DNA of 64,000 nt from Spectribacter acetivorans (GCF_031846305.1 NZ_JAVRHY010000003.1:186001-250000), one strand, 5' to 3'. Shown: positions 49,284 to 60,302, counted from the stretch's first letter. Translations and numbers: made by a program. The notes: generated by a model not told the origin, from the letters alone.

Positions 49284-50099
49284 ATGTCTGATTCAAGTGC
49301 CTCAGCCCAGCAGTCGGCGTTCGGCGTCCTGCTGATCGGCGACGAACTGCTTAGCGGCAAGCGCAGCGACAAGCACCAGGCGAAGGTGATCGAACTGCTC
49401 GATACGCGGGGTCTCGAGCTGGCCTGGTCGCTGACGGTTGGCGACGATCCCGAACGGCTGACGGACATCCTGCGCTGGACGCTGGATCGTGGCGATGTGG
49501 TGTTTTCCTTCGGCGGCATCGGTGCGACGCCGGACGATCGCACGCGCCAGTGTGCCGCCGCCGCGGCCGGTGTGCCGACGGTCATCCACTCCGAGGGGCG
49601 GGCCGAACTGGAAGCGGTGTTCGGCGAGCGAACCTATCCCCAGCGCATCGAGATGGTGAACTGGCCCGAGGGCGCCACGCCGATCCCCAATCCAGTCAAC
49701 CGGGTGCCGGGGTTTTCCTTCCGTGGTCACCATTTCGTGCCGGGTTTCCCCAGCATGGCCTGGCCCATGGTCGAATGGGTGCTGGACACGCGCTACGCGG
49801 GGGAAACGCCGGTCGAGCGCCAGGTCGAATTCCGGCTGGAGGCTCGTGATGTGGCGGAGAGCGACCTGATCGAAGCGATGAATGATGTCATCGCGGCCCA
49901 TCCGGACCTGCGCCTGTCCTGCCTGCCCAATGCCAGTGGCCGACGGAGCATCGAGTTCGGACTGCGCGGAACACCGGGAAATGCGGCAACGGCGTACCAC
50001 CGGTTTTCGGCGCACCTGGATGCCCTGGGCGTCGTCTGGGTGGCGCTGACCCCACCCGGTGCATGCCCCGACGCTGGTTCGCGTAACATCGAGGCATAA
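49284..50099 (+). CDS. CinA/MoaB-like molybdopterin-binding domain protein
   Basis: 271 residues. The first 170 match the MoCF/CinA N-terminal domain: FGVLLIGDELLSGKRSDKHQAKVIELLDTRGLELAWSLTVGDDPERL, VVFSFGGIGATPDDRTRQ, NPVNRVPGFSF and the FVPGFPSMAWPM block. It lacks the CinA amidase domain, so it is not the full competence/damage protein. Role unknown; the related domain in CinA has a pyrophosphatase activity on ADP-ribose or NMN-type compounds. ATG 49284 lies at the edge of the upstream repeat. Confidence 0.83.
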   Translation: MSDSSASAQQSAFGVLLIGDELLSGKRSDKHQAKVIELLDTRGLELAWSLTVGDDPERLTDILRWTLDRGDVVFSFGGIGATPDDRTRQCAAAAAGVPTVIHSEGRAELEAVFGERTYPQRIEMVNWPEGATPIPNPVNRVPGFSFRGHHFVPGFPSMAWPMVEWVLDTRYAGETPVERQVEFRLEARDVAESDLIEAMNDVIAAHPDLRLSCLPNASGRRSIEFGLRGTPGNAATAYHRFSAHLDALGVVWVALTPPGACPDAGSRNIEA

Positions 50100-50131
50100 A
50101 CGCCGCGACACGGCGCGGGAGCCGTCGGCCG

Positions 50132-51772
50132 ATGGGTAGCAACAGCGGGTTATTCGCACGCAATCGCGCGGTGTTGCGGGCGCGGGTGTCACGCACGGCC
50201 TATGTGGGGCTGGTGATCGCCGGTCTGGCGGTGCTGGTGGCAACGTTGCTGACCGCATGGCTCGAATCCGGACGGGTTACGCCGGCCACTCTGATGGCGG
50301 CGCAGCTGCAGTCGCCGGTCCTCTGGCTGCTCGACCTCATGCCCCTGATATTCGCCTTCTGGGGCCAGTACGTCAGCGTGGTGATGGCCAGCGAGGCTGG
50401 CGCCATGGTCATGGATCAGACGGAGTCCCTGCGCGCCCGAACCCAGTACCTGGAAAGCCATGTCGCGCCGTCATCCCTTCACGACGGACTTACCGGTCTG
50501 GCCAGCCGCAACGGGTTGCTGACGGCGCTCGAGCAACGGCTGGCTGGCCCCGATCACGACCGCACAACCGTTGGCCTGCTGGTGCTGGACCTGGATGGGT
50601 TCCAGGAGATCAACAATGCGTATGGGGCGGCCGCGGGCGACGAGGTGCTGCGGGTCGTGACACGCCGACTGCGCCATGTGGTGCCGGATGGGGCGACGCC
50701 GGCGCGGCTGGACGGGGATTGTTTCGCGGTGATGTGGCCCGGCGTGCCGGACCGCGCGCAACTTGGCGATCTTGCCGCCGCGGCCGCCCGCGCGCTGGCC
50801 GATCCCTGTGCCGTCGGTGAGAGTCGCCTTAATCTGTTCGCCAGCATGGGAGCGGCCAGCTATCCGGACGACAGTCTGGATGCGCAATCGCTGCTAAGTC
50901 ATGCCATGGCGGCCATGTATCAGGCCAAGCGGTCCGGCGGACATTTCCTGCTGCATGAAGCCCGGTGCGAGCCCGTTGACCCGCAGATGCTCAGTCTCAC
51001 CGCGGAGTTGCGTTCGGCCATCGATCGCGATGAACTGATGTTGTTCCTGCAGCCGATCGTCAAGTGCGATACCCGGCAGCTCGTGGGGGCGGAGTGCCTG
51101 GTCCGCTGGCGGCATCCGCGACGCGGCCTGTTGCCACCGGGTGACTTCGTTCCCCGGGCAGAACGCAGCGGCCTGATCGTGCCCCTGTCTGATTGGGTGA
51201 TGCGCGAGGCGCTTGCGATAGCCGCCAGCCTGCAGGGGGCCGGACACCCGCTACGTTTGTCGGTCAACGTATCCCGGCGCGCGATGGTCGAACCCGGGTT
51301 CGCCGACGCGGTTTCCCGCTATCTGGCCGCGCATAGCCTGCCTGTCGACCGGCTGTTGCTGGAGATTACGGAGGAAACCCTGATGCTGGACGAACCGGGG
51401 AGCCGCGCCGTGATGCAGCAGTTGCGCCACGCCGGCATCGGCGTGGCGATCGATGATTTCGGTACCGGGTATTCCCAACTGGCCTACCTCAAGTCGCTGC
51501 CGGTAGGGCAGATCAAGATCGACAAATCCTTCGTCAGGGACGTGACCACCTCGCCCACGGATTTGGCCATCGTGCGCGCGCTGGTGGAACTGGCGCACGC
51601 GCTGGGCATCCAGGTCGTGGCCGAGGGTGTCGAGCAGGAAGATCAGGCACAGGTGCTGGAGAGCCTTGGCTGCGATCTGTTGCAGGGGTATCTGATCGGC
51701 CGGCCGATGCCGTTCGACGCATTCAGGGCATGGATCGAGAAAACGGAGCGGTCCTACTTGCCGGCAAGCTGA
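50132..51772 (+). CDS. Membrane GGDEF/EAL protein, probable c-di-GMP phosphodiesterase
   Basis: 546 residues: two membrane helices (about 25-45 and 65-88), a GGDEF domain from HDGLTGLASRNGLL, and an EAL domain from about residue 290. The GGDEF signature is degraded to DGDCF with no RxxD inhibitory site, so cyclase activity is not expected. The EAL motif reads ECL, but the metal and catalytic residues are kept: NVSRR, EITEE, DDFGTGYSQLAYLKSLPVGQIKIDKSF, EGVEQ and QGYLIGRP. It should hydrolyse c-di-GMP. The 3' end overlaps the convergent DMT transporter gene by 19 bases. Confidence 0.9.
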   Translation: MGSNSGLFARNRAVLRARVSRTAYVGLVIAGLAVLVATLLTAWLESGRVTPATLMAAQLQSPVLWLLDLMPLIFAFWGQYVSVVMASEAGAMVMDQTESLRARTQYLESHVAPSSLHDGLTGLASRNGLLTALEQRLAGPDHDRTTVGLLVLDLDGFQEINNAYGAAAGDEVLRVVTRRLRHVVPDGATPARLDGDCFAVMWPGVPDRAQLGDLAAAAARALADPCAVGESRLNLFASMGAASYPDDSLDAQSLLSHAMAAMYQAKRSGGHFLLHEARCEPVDPQMLSLTAELRSAIDRDELMLFLQPIVKCDTRQLVGAECLVRWRHPRRGLLPPGDFVPRAERSGLIVPLSDWVMREALAIAASLQGAGHPLRLSVNVSRRAMVEPGFADAVSRYLAAHSLPVDRLLLEITEETLMLDEPGSRAVMQQLRHAGIGVAIDDFGTGYSQLAYLKSLPVGQIKIDKSFVRDVTTSPTDLAIVRALVELAHALGIQVVAEGVEQEDQAQVLESLGCDLLQGYLIGRPMPFDAFRAWIEKTERSYLPAS

Positions 51773-52617
51773 GGCCGCCGCGCGAACACCACCAGACAGG
51801 CCGCGGCGATCACCAGCACGGTGCCCGCCAGGCTGAAAATATCGGGAATCTCCGCCCAGATCCACCAGCCCCAGAGTCCGGCGAAAATGACCGCCGCATA
51901 GATCAGCGATCCCACATGCGCGGCCGGCGCCACGCTGTAGGCCCGGGTAAGCAGAATCTGGCCCAGGGTGGCAAAGCCGCCGGCTCCCAGCATGGCCAGC
52001 CAGGCGCCGGGTGAGGGCGACTGCCAGAGATAGACGGCCGGCCCCAGCGAAATCAGCGTGCCCAGGGTAGTGAAGTAGAACACGATGCGGGTGGCCGGCT
52101 CGGTGGTGCTCAGGGCGCGGATGGCCACCATCGCCACCGCCGCGAGGACGCCAGCGGCCAGCCCGATCAGGCCCACCGGCGACACCAGCCCGGCGTCGGG
52201 CTTGAGAATCAGCGCTACCCCGACAAAGCCGATCAGTACGGCGGGGGCAATACGCCGGGCCGGGCGTTCGCCCAGCCACAGCCAGGCAATGAAGGGAATG
52301 AACAGCGGTTGGCTGTAGTTGAGCAGCACCGCGTTGGCCAGCTGCATACGCGAAATGGCAAAGAAGAAGCAGTACATCGCGGTAAGTCCCGCGGCGGCGC
52401 GCAGCAGATGCGCCCAGGGCCGGCGGGTAGCCAGACCCGTGAGGCCCGGCTGCAACAGCCACGGCAGCAGGATCAGCAACCCGAAAGCGTTGCGCAGGAA
52501 CACCACCATGGGGTTGGGTAACTCGGCTGCCGCCAGCTTGACCAGCGCGCCCATGGTGGCGAAGGCCGCGGCACCGGCCACCGCATAAATGGCGCCGTGC
52601 TGCAGGTTCTGGCGCAT
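51754..52617 (-). CDS. EamA/DMT-family transporter
   Basis: 287 residues with ten predicted membrane helices in two EamA repeats (FATMGALVKLAAAELPNPMVVFLRNAFGLLILL in the first; GGFATLGQILLTRAYSVAPAAHVGSLIYAAVIFAGLWGWW in the second). This large family exports metabolites or moves nucleotide-linked compounds; the substrate cannot be told. It begins 32 bases after ppsA on the same strand, so it may be co-transcribed with it. Confidence 0.88.
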   Translation of the reverse strand: MRQNLQHGAIYAVAGAAAFATMGALVKLAAAELPNPMVVFLRNAFGLLILLPWLLQPGLTGLATRRPWAHLLRAAAGLTAMYCFFFAISRMQLANAVLLNYSQPLFIPFIAWLWLGERPARRIAPAVLIGFVGVALILKPDAGLVSPVGLIGLAAGVLAAVAMVAIRALSTTEPATRIVFYFTTLGTLISLGPAVYLWQSPSPGAWLAMLGAGGFATLGQILLTRAYSVAPAAHVGSLIYAAVIFAGLWGWWIWAEIPDIFSLAGTVLVIAAACLVVFARRPQLAGK

Positions 52618-52649
52618 GAAGGTCGGGGCGAGCCGGCCGCCCGTCCCGG

Positions 52650-55025
<2,376 letters not shown>

Positions 55026-55111
55026 AACTCCACCCTCCGCGGGTCGCGATGTGGTCGAAAGGCGCGCATTTTACATGGTCGGCGTCCGGCGCGTCCGGCC
55101 GGTACGGCGCG

Positions 55112-55945
55112 ATGAGCGAGGCGGCCGGCAAACGCTGGGTGTTCTTCCTGTCGGATCGCACCGGGATCACGGCCGAAACTCTCGGCGCCACGCTGCTCAC
55201 CCAGTTCGATGAAGCCGAGTTCAAGCAGTCGACGCTGCCCTTCATCAACTCCGAGGACAAGGCGCGTGCGGCGGTCGAATACATCGATCAGGTAGCCGGC
55301 AGCAGCGGCATGAAGCCGATCGTGTTCTCGACCACGGTCAGCGACGAGGTGCGGGTGATCCTGCGGGGTGCCAATGCGTTGTTCCTGGACCTTTTCGATC
55401 TGTTCGTGCCGCAGCTGGAGGGCGAACTCAACGTCAAGTCGATGCACCGGGAAGGCCGGGCACACGGCATCGCCGATCGCGATACCTACCAGATCCGCAT
55501 CGATGCCATGAACTACGCCCTGAACCATGACGACGGCGTGGGCGAGGACGGCTACGAGGATGCCCAGGTGATCCTGATCGCCCCGTCCCGTTGCGGCAAG
55601 ACGCCGGCCAGCATCTACCTCGCCATGCAGCACGGCGTGTTCGCGGCCAATTATCCGCTGACCCCGGAGGACCTCGAGAACCAACGCCTGCCCCGCATCC
55701 TGGAGCCGCATCGCGACAAGCTCTACGGCTTGTCGATCGAGCCCGACCGGCTGCACCACATCCGCAGCGAGCGGCGGCGGGGGAGCCAGTACGCCTCGCT
55801 GCCTCAGGTGAGCTTCGAGTTGCGCCAGGCGGAAAGCCTGTACAAGCGGCAACGCATTCCTTCCAGCGACACTACCAACATGTCGATCGAGGAAATCGCC
55901 ACCATGATCATGCAGGAGAAGGGCATTCGGCGGCGCACGTTCTAG
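55112..55945 (+). CDS. ppsR: PEP synthase regulatory protein (kinase/pyrophosphorylase, DUF299)
   Basis: 277 residues. WVFFLSDRTGITAETLGATLLTQF at the N-terminus, the P-loop APSRCGKTPASIYLA near residue 160 and NYPLTPEDLE are the DUF299 hallmarks. It phosphorylates PpsA on a threonine using ADP and removes it with phosphate, tuning PEP synthesis. ATG 55112 is preferred to the upstream ATG at 55049, which lies in the shared promoter region. Divergent from ppsA across 86 bases, which hold the controls of both. Confidence 0.95.
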   Translation: MSEAAGKRWVFFLSDRTGITAETLGATLLTQFDEAEFKQSTLPFINSEDKARAAVEYIDQVAGSSGMKPIVFSTTVSDEVRVILRGANALFLDLFDLFVPQLEGELNVKSMHREGRAHGIADRDTYQIRIDAMNYALNHDDGVGEDGYEDAQVILIAPSRCGKTPASIYLAMQHGVFAANYPLTPEDLENQRLPRILEPHRDKLYGLSIEPDRLHHIRSERRRGSQYASLPQVSFELRQAESLYKRQRIPSSDTTNMSIEEIATMIMQEKGIRRRTF

Positions 55946-55961
55946 CGCGACCGACGGCAGT

Positions 55962-55985
55962 CGTTTCCGGTTTCGTGTTTCCAGC
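55962..55985 (-). repeat. Short GAAACNN heptamer array
   Basis: Three units on the minus strand, GAAACAC, GAAACCG and GAAACGA, between ppsR and the DUF1249 gene. Fourth locus of this heptamer family in the window. Confidence 0.55.
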
Positions 55986-56049
55986 CCCGGACGCGACAAC
56001 GATGTCGGTCGATACCGCGTCGAATGCCGATTTCTCGTGGGTTCGGCAC

Positions 56050-56078
56050 TTGGTCCCCCTTCCCACCTCGCTTATAGT
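56050..56078 (+). promoter_or_regulatory. Sigma-70 promoter for the DUF1249 gene, possibly leaderless
   Basis: TTGGTC (56050-56055), a 17-base spacer, then TATAGT (56073-56078). The ATG of the gene is at 56085, only 7 bases after the -10 box, so transcription would start at or next to the start codon. Confidence 0.6.
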
Positions 56079-56084
56079 CGTGGC

Positions 56085-56558
56085 ATGAGTCTTAAAACAC
56101 GACAGCATCTGGTCCGGGCCGCCACGCCGCGCAGCTTCGCGGGGCTGATGGCGCTGTATGAAAGCAACTTCCGTCGCTTCGTGCGGCTGGTCCCGGAAAC
56201 CGATTTGCCTTTCGAGCAGGCCCGTTCGCGCAGTCCTACCGACCGGGACCTGCACCTGCGGGTGCTCGAGCGCTGCAAGTACACCACCACCGTGCATCTG
56301 ACCTACTGGTTCGAGGACGGCGCGCCGCAGGCCGACCCCGATCTGCACATTCGTCTGTACCGCGATGCGGGCCTGGCCGAGGCCGTGCACTGCGAGGCGC
56401 AGTCCCGCTATGCCGCGTTACCCGGCCTGGACCTGGAGAACGAGCGAGCCCTGCACGCTCAGTGGCCACGCAATCTGCTACTCAACAAGTGGCTGGCGTT
56501 TCTGATCCAGCACGGGCACGGGTTCGCGGCCGTCAATCGGCCGCGCCGGCCGATCTAA
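56085..56558 (+). CDS. DUF1249 protein (YqiB-like)
   Basis: 157 residues matching the DUF1249/YqiB family: FAGLMALYESNFRRFVRLVP, KYTTTVHLTYWFEDGAPQADPDLHIRLYRDAGLAEAVHCEAQSRY and LLNKWLAFLIQHGHGF near the end. Function unknown; in enteric bacteria it lies near cpdA and parE, which are not seen here. There is no Shine-Dalgarno sequence, consistent with a leaderless mRNA. It converges with nhaP2. Confidence 0.87.
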   Translation: MSLKTRQHLVRAATPRSFAGLMALYESNFRRFVRLVPETDLPFEQARSRSPTDRDLHLRVLERCKYTTTVHLTYWFEDGAPQADPDLHIRLYRDAGLAEAVHCEAQSRYAALPGLDLENERALHAQWPRNLLLNKWLAFLIQHGHGFAAVNRPRRPI

Positions 56559-56574
56559 TCCCTCTTTCGGGGCG

Positions 56575-58320
56575 TCAGCCGGATCCGGGTGGCTTGTCGT
56601 CGCCGCTGCGGAATCGCAAACCTACTCGCTCGATGCGTCCGCTGGCTTCCAGCGCGCGAACTCGCAGCAGGATTCGGTCGACGCTGACCGTATCGCCCGC
56701 CACGGGTGGTCGATTGAGCCTGGCGCGAATGAACTCGTCGAGTGTTCGCGTCCGGTCCGCCGGATCGAGCTGCAGCGCGTAAATGGTCTCCAGTTCGTGC
56801 ATGGGCGAATCGCCGCGCAGCATGAAATTGCCGTAGAACCGCCGTGGGCTGAGCCGGCCCTGGCCGCGTTCCATGCGGAAATAGGTAGCCAGCTTATCCG
56901 CATGCCGGGCCGGGTGGATGAGATACAGCCGATCACCCGCCTGAAAGCGGAATCCGGCGCCGGGATAGAGAAACCGCCTGCCGCGCAGCACGGCGATACA
57001 ACGAACCTGTCTGCCGCGCGGCAGGGCGCCGGCGTCGTGGCCTTCGACCCGGCAATGCGGCTCGACGCGGAACAGCGACAGCATGAAGCGAAGCCGGCCG
57101 CCGCCTTCCAGCTCGTACTGATCCAGCGCCCGGCCCTGGTCCGGTATTCGCAGCCCCAGCAGTCGCGCGGCGGCCGAGATGGTCGTGCCCTGCAGCAACA
57201 GGGACACGATCACCACCGCAAAGGTGATGTCGAACAGAAAGCGGGCGCCGCTGAGCGACGCGATCAGCGGAAAGATCGACAGGATAATGGGCACCGCGCC
57301 GCGCAGGCCCACCCAGGCGATGAAAAGCCGCTCCCGCCACGGAAAGTGAAACGGCAACAGGGACAGGAACACCGCGGCCGGACGCGCCACGAATATCAGG
57401 AACAGCGCGATCAGCGACGCCGGCAGGGCGTTGTTCCAGAGCTCGCTAGGCGTCACCAGCAGCCCCAGAATCAGGAACATGCCGGCCTGCGCAAGCCAGG
57501 CGAGCCCGTCCATTACGCGGAACACGTGCTCGGTCGCGTGATTGGGCCGGTTGCCGACCACGAGGCCGAGCAGATACACGCCGAGAAAGCCGCTGCCGCC
57601 GAGCTTGTTGATCGCGGCGAACGTAATCAGCCCGCCGGACAGAATCAGCAGTGCGTACAGACCCTCGACCAGGGCAATCCGGGTCACCAGCCAGGAAAGG
57701 GCATACCCAAGCGCTACACCGCCGGCCGCCCCGATGCCGAACTGCAGCAGCAACTGGACGCCCAGACTTTGCCAACTGAAGGGCTGGGTACTGGTCAGCA
57801 CTTCCAGCAGGAACAGGACCATGAATATCGCCATCGGGTCATTGGTGCCCGATTCGATTTCCAGGGTGGCGGTCACGCGCTGGTTCAGAGAAACCTGGCC
57901 CTGGCGCAGCTGCGAGAACACGGCCGCAGCGTCGGTGCTGCCGACAATGCCGCCCAGTAGCAGACCGTATCGCCAGTCCACCCCCAGCAGCCAGGTGATG
58001 AACATCCCCGTCAGCCCGGCAGAGGCCATCACGCCGACCGTAGCCAGGGACAGCGCAGGTCGCAGCGCCACGCGAAAGGTGTCGTAACGCGTGCGTAGCC
58101 CGCCATCCAGCAGAATCACCGCCAGCGCCAGATTGCCCACCAGAAACGCGACGCTGAAATCGTCGAAATCGATCTGGCCGGGACCATCCTCCCCGGCGAG
58201 CATGCCCACGCCAAGAAAGATGAGAAGCAGCGGGAAACCGAAACGGGACAGGGGCGTGGCCACCACGCTCAGGAACAGCAGCAGGCCGGCAAACAGCAGC
58301 AGGGTGTTTATCGCATCCAT
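56575..58320 (-). CDS. nhaP2: CPA1-family potassium/proton antiporter NhaP2 (CvrA)
   Basis: 581 residues. Twelve or so membrane helices over residues 1-390, with the ion-binding region GGIVGSTDAAAVFSQLRQ and IESGTNDPMAIFMVLFL typical of this family and GLRGAVPIILSIFPL near residue 345. The cytoplasmic tail contains a TrkA-C-like segment (RFQAGDRLYLIHP) and a CorC_HlyC-like end. In other bacteria NhaP2 exports K+ in exchange for H+ at high potassium. Convergent with the DUF1249 gene; the Hen1-like gene is 60 bases upstream on the same strand. Confidence 0.92.
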   Translation of the reverse strand: MDAINTLLLFAGLLLFLSVVATPLSRFGFPLLLIFLGVGMLAGEDGPGQIDFDDFSVAFLVGNLALAVILLDGGLRTRYDTFRVALRPALSLATVGVMASAGLTGMFITWLLGVDWRYGLLLGGIVGSTDAAAVFSQLRQGQVSLNQRVTATLEIESGTNDPMAIFMVLFLLEVLTSTQPFSWQSLGVQLLLQFGIGAAGGVALGYALSWLVTRIALVEGLYALLILSGGLITFAAINKLGGSGFLGVYLLGLVVGNRPNHATEHVFRVMDGLAWLAQAGMFLILGLLVTPSELWNNALPASLIALFLIFVARPAAVFLSLLPFHFPWRERLFIAWVGLRGAVPIILSIFPLIASLSGARFLFDITFAVVIVSLLLQGTTISAAARLLGLRIPDQGRALDQYELEGGGRLRFMLSLFRVEPHCRVEGHDAGALPRGRQVRCIAVLRGRRFLYPGAGFRFQAGDRLYLIHPARHADKLATYFRMERGQGRLSPRRFYGNFMLRGDSPMHELETIYALQLDPADRTRTLDEFIRARLNRPPVAGDTVSVDRILLRVRALEASGRIERVGLRFRSGDDKPPGSG

Positions 58321-58380
58321 GCCGACATTCTAGCGGCAGGCGTTCGCCCGCCCGGTCGAATCGAATGTTCTGACAGCCGT

Positions 58381-58983
58381 TCAGGCCGCGAGGGAAAAGC
58401 GTGCCAGCTGGCTGGAACTTCCGAAGGCGGGGTGGGACGGCCCGATGTCGGCGAACCGCACGTCGTAGCGCTGGCGCTGCGCCACGCCGGTGCACCATTG
58501 CTGGAACTGGGCACGCGTCCACTCGAAGCGATGGTCCGGGCGCCGGCGCTGGCCGGGTGACAGGCCATGCAGCCGGTTGTATTCGCGGTTGGGGGTGGTC
58601 ATCACCAGCATCCGGGGCCGCAACCGCCCGAACACTGCCTGCTCGACCTGCGGCAGGTGACCAGGGTCGACGTGTTCGATGGTTTCCAGCATCACGCCGG
58701 CGTCGACGCGCGGAATCGGCCACATGGCATCGGTGAACGAATGCAGGCACACGTGCAGGTCCGGATCCGGTCGCAGCAGGTCAATGCCGAGAACCATTCT
58801 GGCCCGGGCCAGCGCCCGGATATCCGTGTCGACGCCGATCAGGCGGGTGAATTGCCGGTGTTCGCGCAGCCGTTGCAGCAGTTCACCGCGACCGCAGCCG
58901 AGATCGGCAACGTGTCGGGCGCCGTCGGCAAGCAGCTCGCGGATGACGGCGTTGAAGCGCGCCTGATGCAGGGCAGTGGCCAT
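58381..58983 (-). CDS. Stand-alone Hen1-type RNA 3'-end 2'-O-methyltransferase
   Basis: 200 residues. A SAM site, HVADLGCGRGELLQRL, is followed by the Hen1 hallmark MLETIEHVDPGHLPQVEQAVFGRLRPRMLVMTTPNREYN and PDHRFEWTRAQFQQW; Glu100, Glu103, His104 and His151 would be the divalent-metal ligands. Hen1 methylates the 2'-OH of the terminal nucleotide of RNA. In bacteria it is usually the C-terminal half of a larger Hen1 next to the repair enzyme Pnkp; here only the methyltransferase domain exists and no Pnkp is near. The RNA substrate is unknown. The vapC remnant and ssrA lie upstream. Confidence 0.87.
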   Translation of the reverse strand: MATALHQARFNAVIRELLADGARHVADLGCGRGELLQRLREHRQFTRLIGVDTDIRALARARMVLGIDLLRPDPDLHVCLHSFTDAMWPIPRVDAGVMLETIEHVDPGHLPQVEQAVFGRLRPRMLVMTTPNREYNRLHGLSPGQRRRPDHRFEWTRAQFQQWCTGVAQRQRYDVRFADIGPSHPAFGSSSQLARFSLAA

Positions 58984-59112
58984 GCCTCAGCGGGAGGGAA
59001 ATCGGGTGCCGGGCATGACGCGATTATCGCCGCTTCGATGCCGTGACGCGAGTGCCCGGCATGGGATCGGTGGGCTGGGCGTAGCAGACAGGCGTCTGCG
59101 GTACGCCGAATT

Positions 59113-59280
59113 TCAGGCTTCCAGCCAGTGCTCCACAGCCAGGCCCGGAACACGCGCAAACGCCGACAGGTTGGCCGTGACCACCGTAAGCCTGAGGCTG
59201 ACTGCCTGCGCCGCGATCAGCAGGTCGTTGGGGCCGAAGTGCCGAATCATGGTTTCCCGGGAGGTCAGCCAGTCTTCGCT
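59113..59280 (-). pseudogene. 3' remnant of a VapC-type PIN toxin gene
   Basis: The minus strand encodes GPNDLLIAAQAVSLRLTV and VTANLSAFARVPGLAVEHWL, the unmistakable C-terminal third of VapC toxins with the last catalytic aspartate in PNDLLIAA. Reading upstream, the frame hits a TGA at about 59280; the N-terminal two thirds and any antitoxin are absent. It is an eroded toxin-antitoxin module lying between the Hen1-like gene and ssrA. Bases 58984-59112 hold only small inverted repeats (TGCCGGGCA/TGCCCGGCA; GCAGAC-AGGC-GTCTGC). Confidence 0.8.
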
Positions 59281-59328
59281 TCAAGGTATTCCGTTGGGTT
59301 TACTGGGGCGCTAGCTTCATGCAGGCAC

Positions 59329-59350
59329 AAAAAACCCCGCCGGAGCGGGG
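59329..59350 (-). terminator. Terminator of ssrA
   Basis: On the minus strand CCCCGC-TCCG-GCGGGG is followed by TTTTTT, five bases past the CCA end of tmRNA. Confidence 0.9.
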
Positions 59351-59355
59351 GTATT

Positions 59356-59715
59356 TGGTGGAGGCGGCGGGAATCGAACCCGCGTCCGCAGGAACTCCAC
59401 CCTCGGATCTACATGCTTATTCCGCCTTTGGTTGTCGGCGAATGCTACCCGGCAGACGGGGAAAACAATCGCTTAGTCCCGTTTACTCTTAACGGGTCCG
59501 CCCGGGACGGGGCTTCAACCGCGATCCTGTGAGGTATGACGTTCGAGTCCGGAAGCACAGGCACTTGCCGGGTCGAACGCTAGCGGGTTTTAGGCCGCCA
59601 GAGCGTAGTTGTCGTCGTTGGCAACTATCTTTGTTGCAACCGGTTTATCGAGGTGGATTGCAACCTCGGCATGCACCTTGGGTTTTGACACCTGCGTCGA
59701 AGCCATGTCGCCCCC
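59356..59715 (-). ncRNA. ssrA: Transfer-messenger RNA (tmRNA)
   Basis: 360 bases. The 5' end GGGGGCG pairs with CGCCTCC before the encoded ACCA 3' end, and the T-arm reads GCGGGTTCGATTCCCGCC. The resume codon GCC starts the tag ORF at 59622, giving ANDDNYALAA and a TAA at 59592-59590. Standard one-piece tmRNA that, with SmpB, rescues stalled ribosomes and tags the products for ClpXP. smpB is 113 bases upstream on the same strand. Confidence 0.97.
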
Positions 59716-59728
59716 GTGAGCACCGAAG

Positions 59729-59737
59729 ATGATAGCA
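59729..59737 (-). promoter_or_regulatory. Extended -10 element of ssrA
   Basis: TGCTATCAT read on the minus strand, 14 bases ahead of the mature tmRNA 5' end. No good -35 was found; the extra leader bases would be removed by RNase P. Confidence 0.4.
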
Positions 59738-59828
59738 GCTTGCCGTCATCGATGTGCAGTAATCGTGGGGTCGATTGGCGGCGACGCAAGGGATCGGCTC
59801 TGCCGCAGATGACGAGGCTCGGGGAGGG

Positions 59829-60302
59829 TCAGCTCCGCATGATCTGCGCCTTGCGGCGCTGCCAGTCCTGATCCTTCTTGTCCTGGCGCTTGTCGTACTT
59901 GGCCTTGCCCTTGGCCAGGGCGATTTCCAGCTTGGCCCGGCCGCGCTTCCAGTAGAGGGCGGTGGGGATCAGGGTGTAGCCGCGCTGCTCGGTGGCGCCG
60001 ATCAACTGGGCCAGTTCCCGCTCGTGCAGCAGCAGCTTGCGCGTGCGGGTAGGGTCCGGGTCGATGTGGGTGGAGGCGTCGGGCAGCGGATGGATGTGCG
60101 AGCCCAGCAACCATGCCTCCGCATCCTTGAGGATGACGTAGGCTTCGGTGATGCGCCCCTTGCCCGCGCGCAGGGCCTTGACCTCCCAGCCGGCAAGAAC
60201 CAGTCCGGCCTCGTAGCGGTCCTCCAGAAAGAAATCGTGCTTGGCCTTGCGGTTGAGCGCGATGGTCGAGGAGGGCTGTTTGGGGGATTTCGCCTTGCTC
60301 AT
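59829..60302 (-). CDS. smpB: SsrA-binding protein SmpB
   Basis: 157 residues. NRKAKHDFFLEDRYEAGLVLAGWEVKALRAGKGRITEAYV, LLGSHIHPL, RTRKLLLHERELAQL and the basic C-terminal tail (KAKYDKRQDKKDQDWQRRK) are all typical. It delivers tmRNA to stalled ribosomes. ATG 60302 is the family start; the open frame upstream overlaps the divergent transporter gene. Lies directly upstream of ssrA. Confidence 0.97.
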   Translation of the reverse strand: MSKAKSPKQPSSTIALNRKAKHDFFLEDRYEAGLVLAGWEVKALRAGKGRITEAYVILKDAEAWLLGSHIHPLPDASTHIDPDPTRTRKLLLHERELAQLIGATEQRGYTLIPTALYWKRGRAKLEIALAKGKAKYDKRQDKKDQDWQRRKAQIMRS

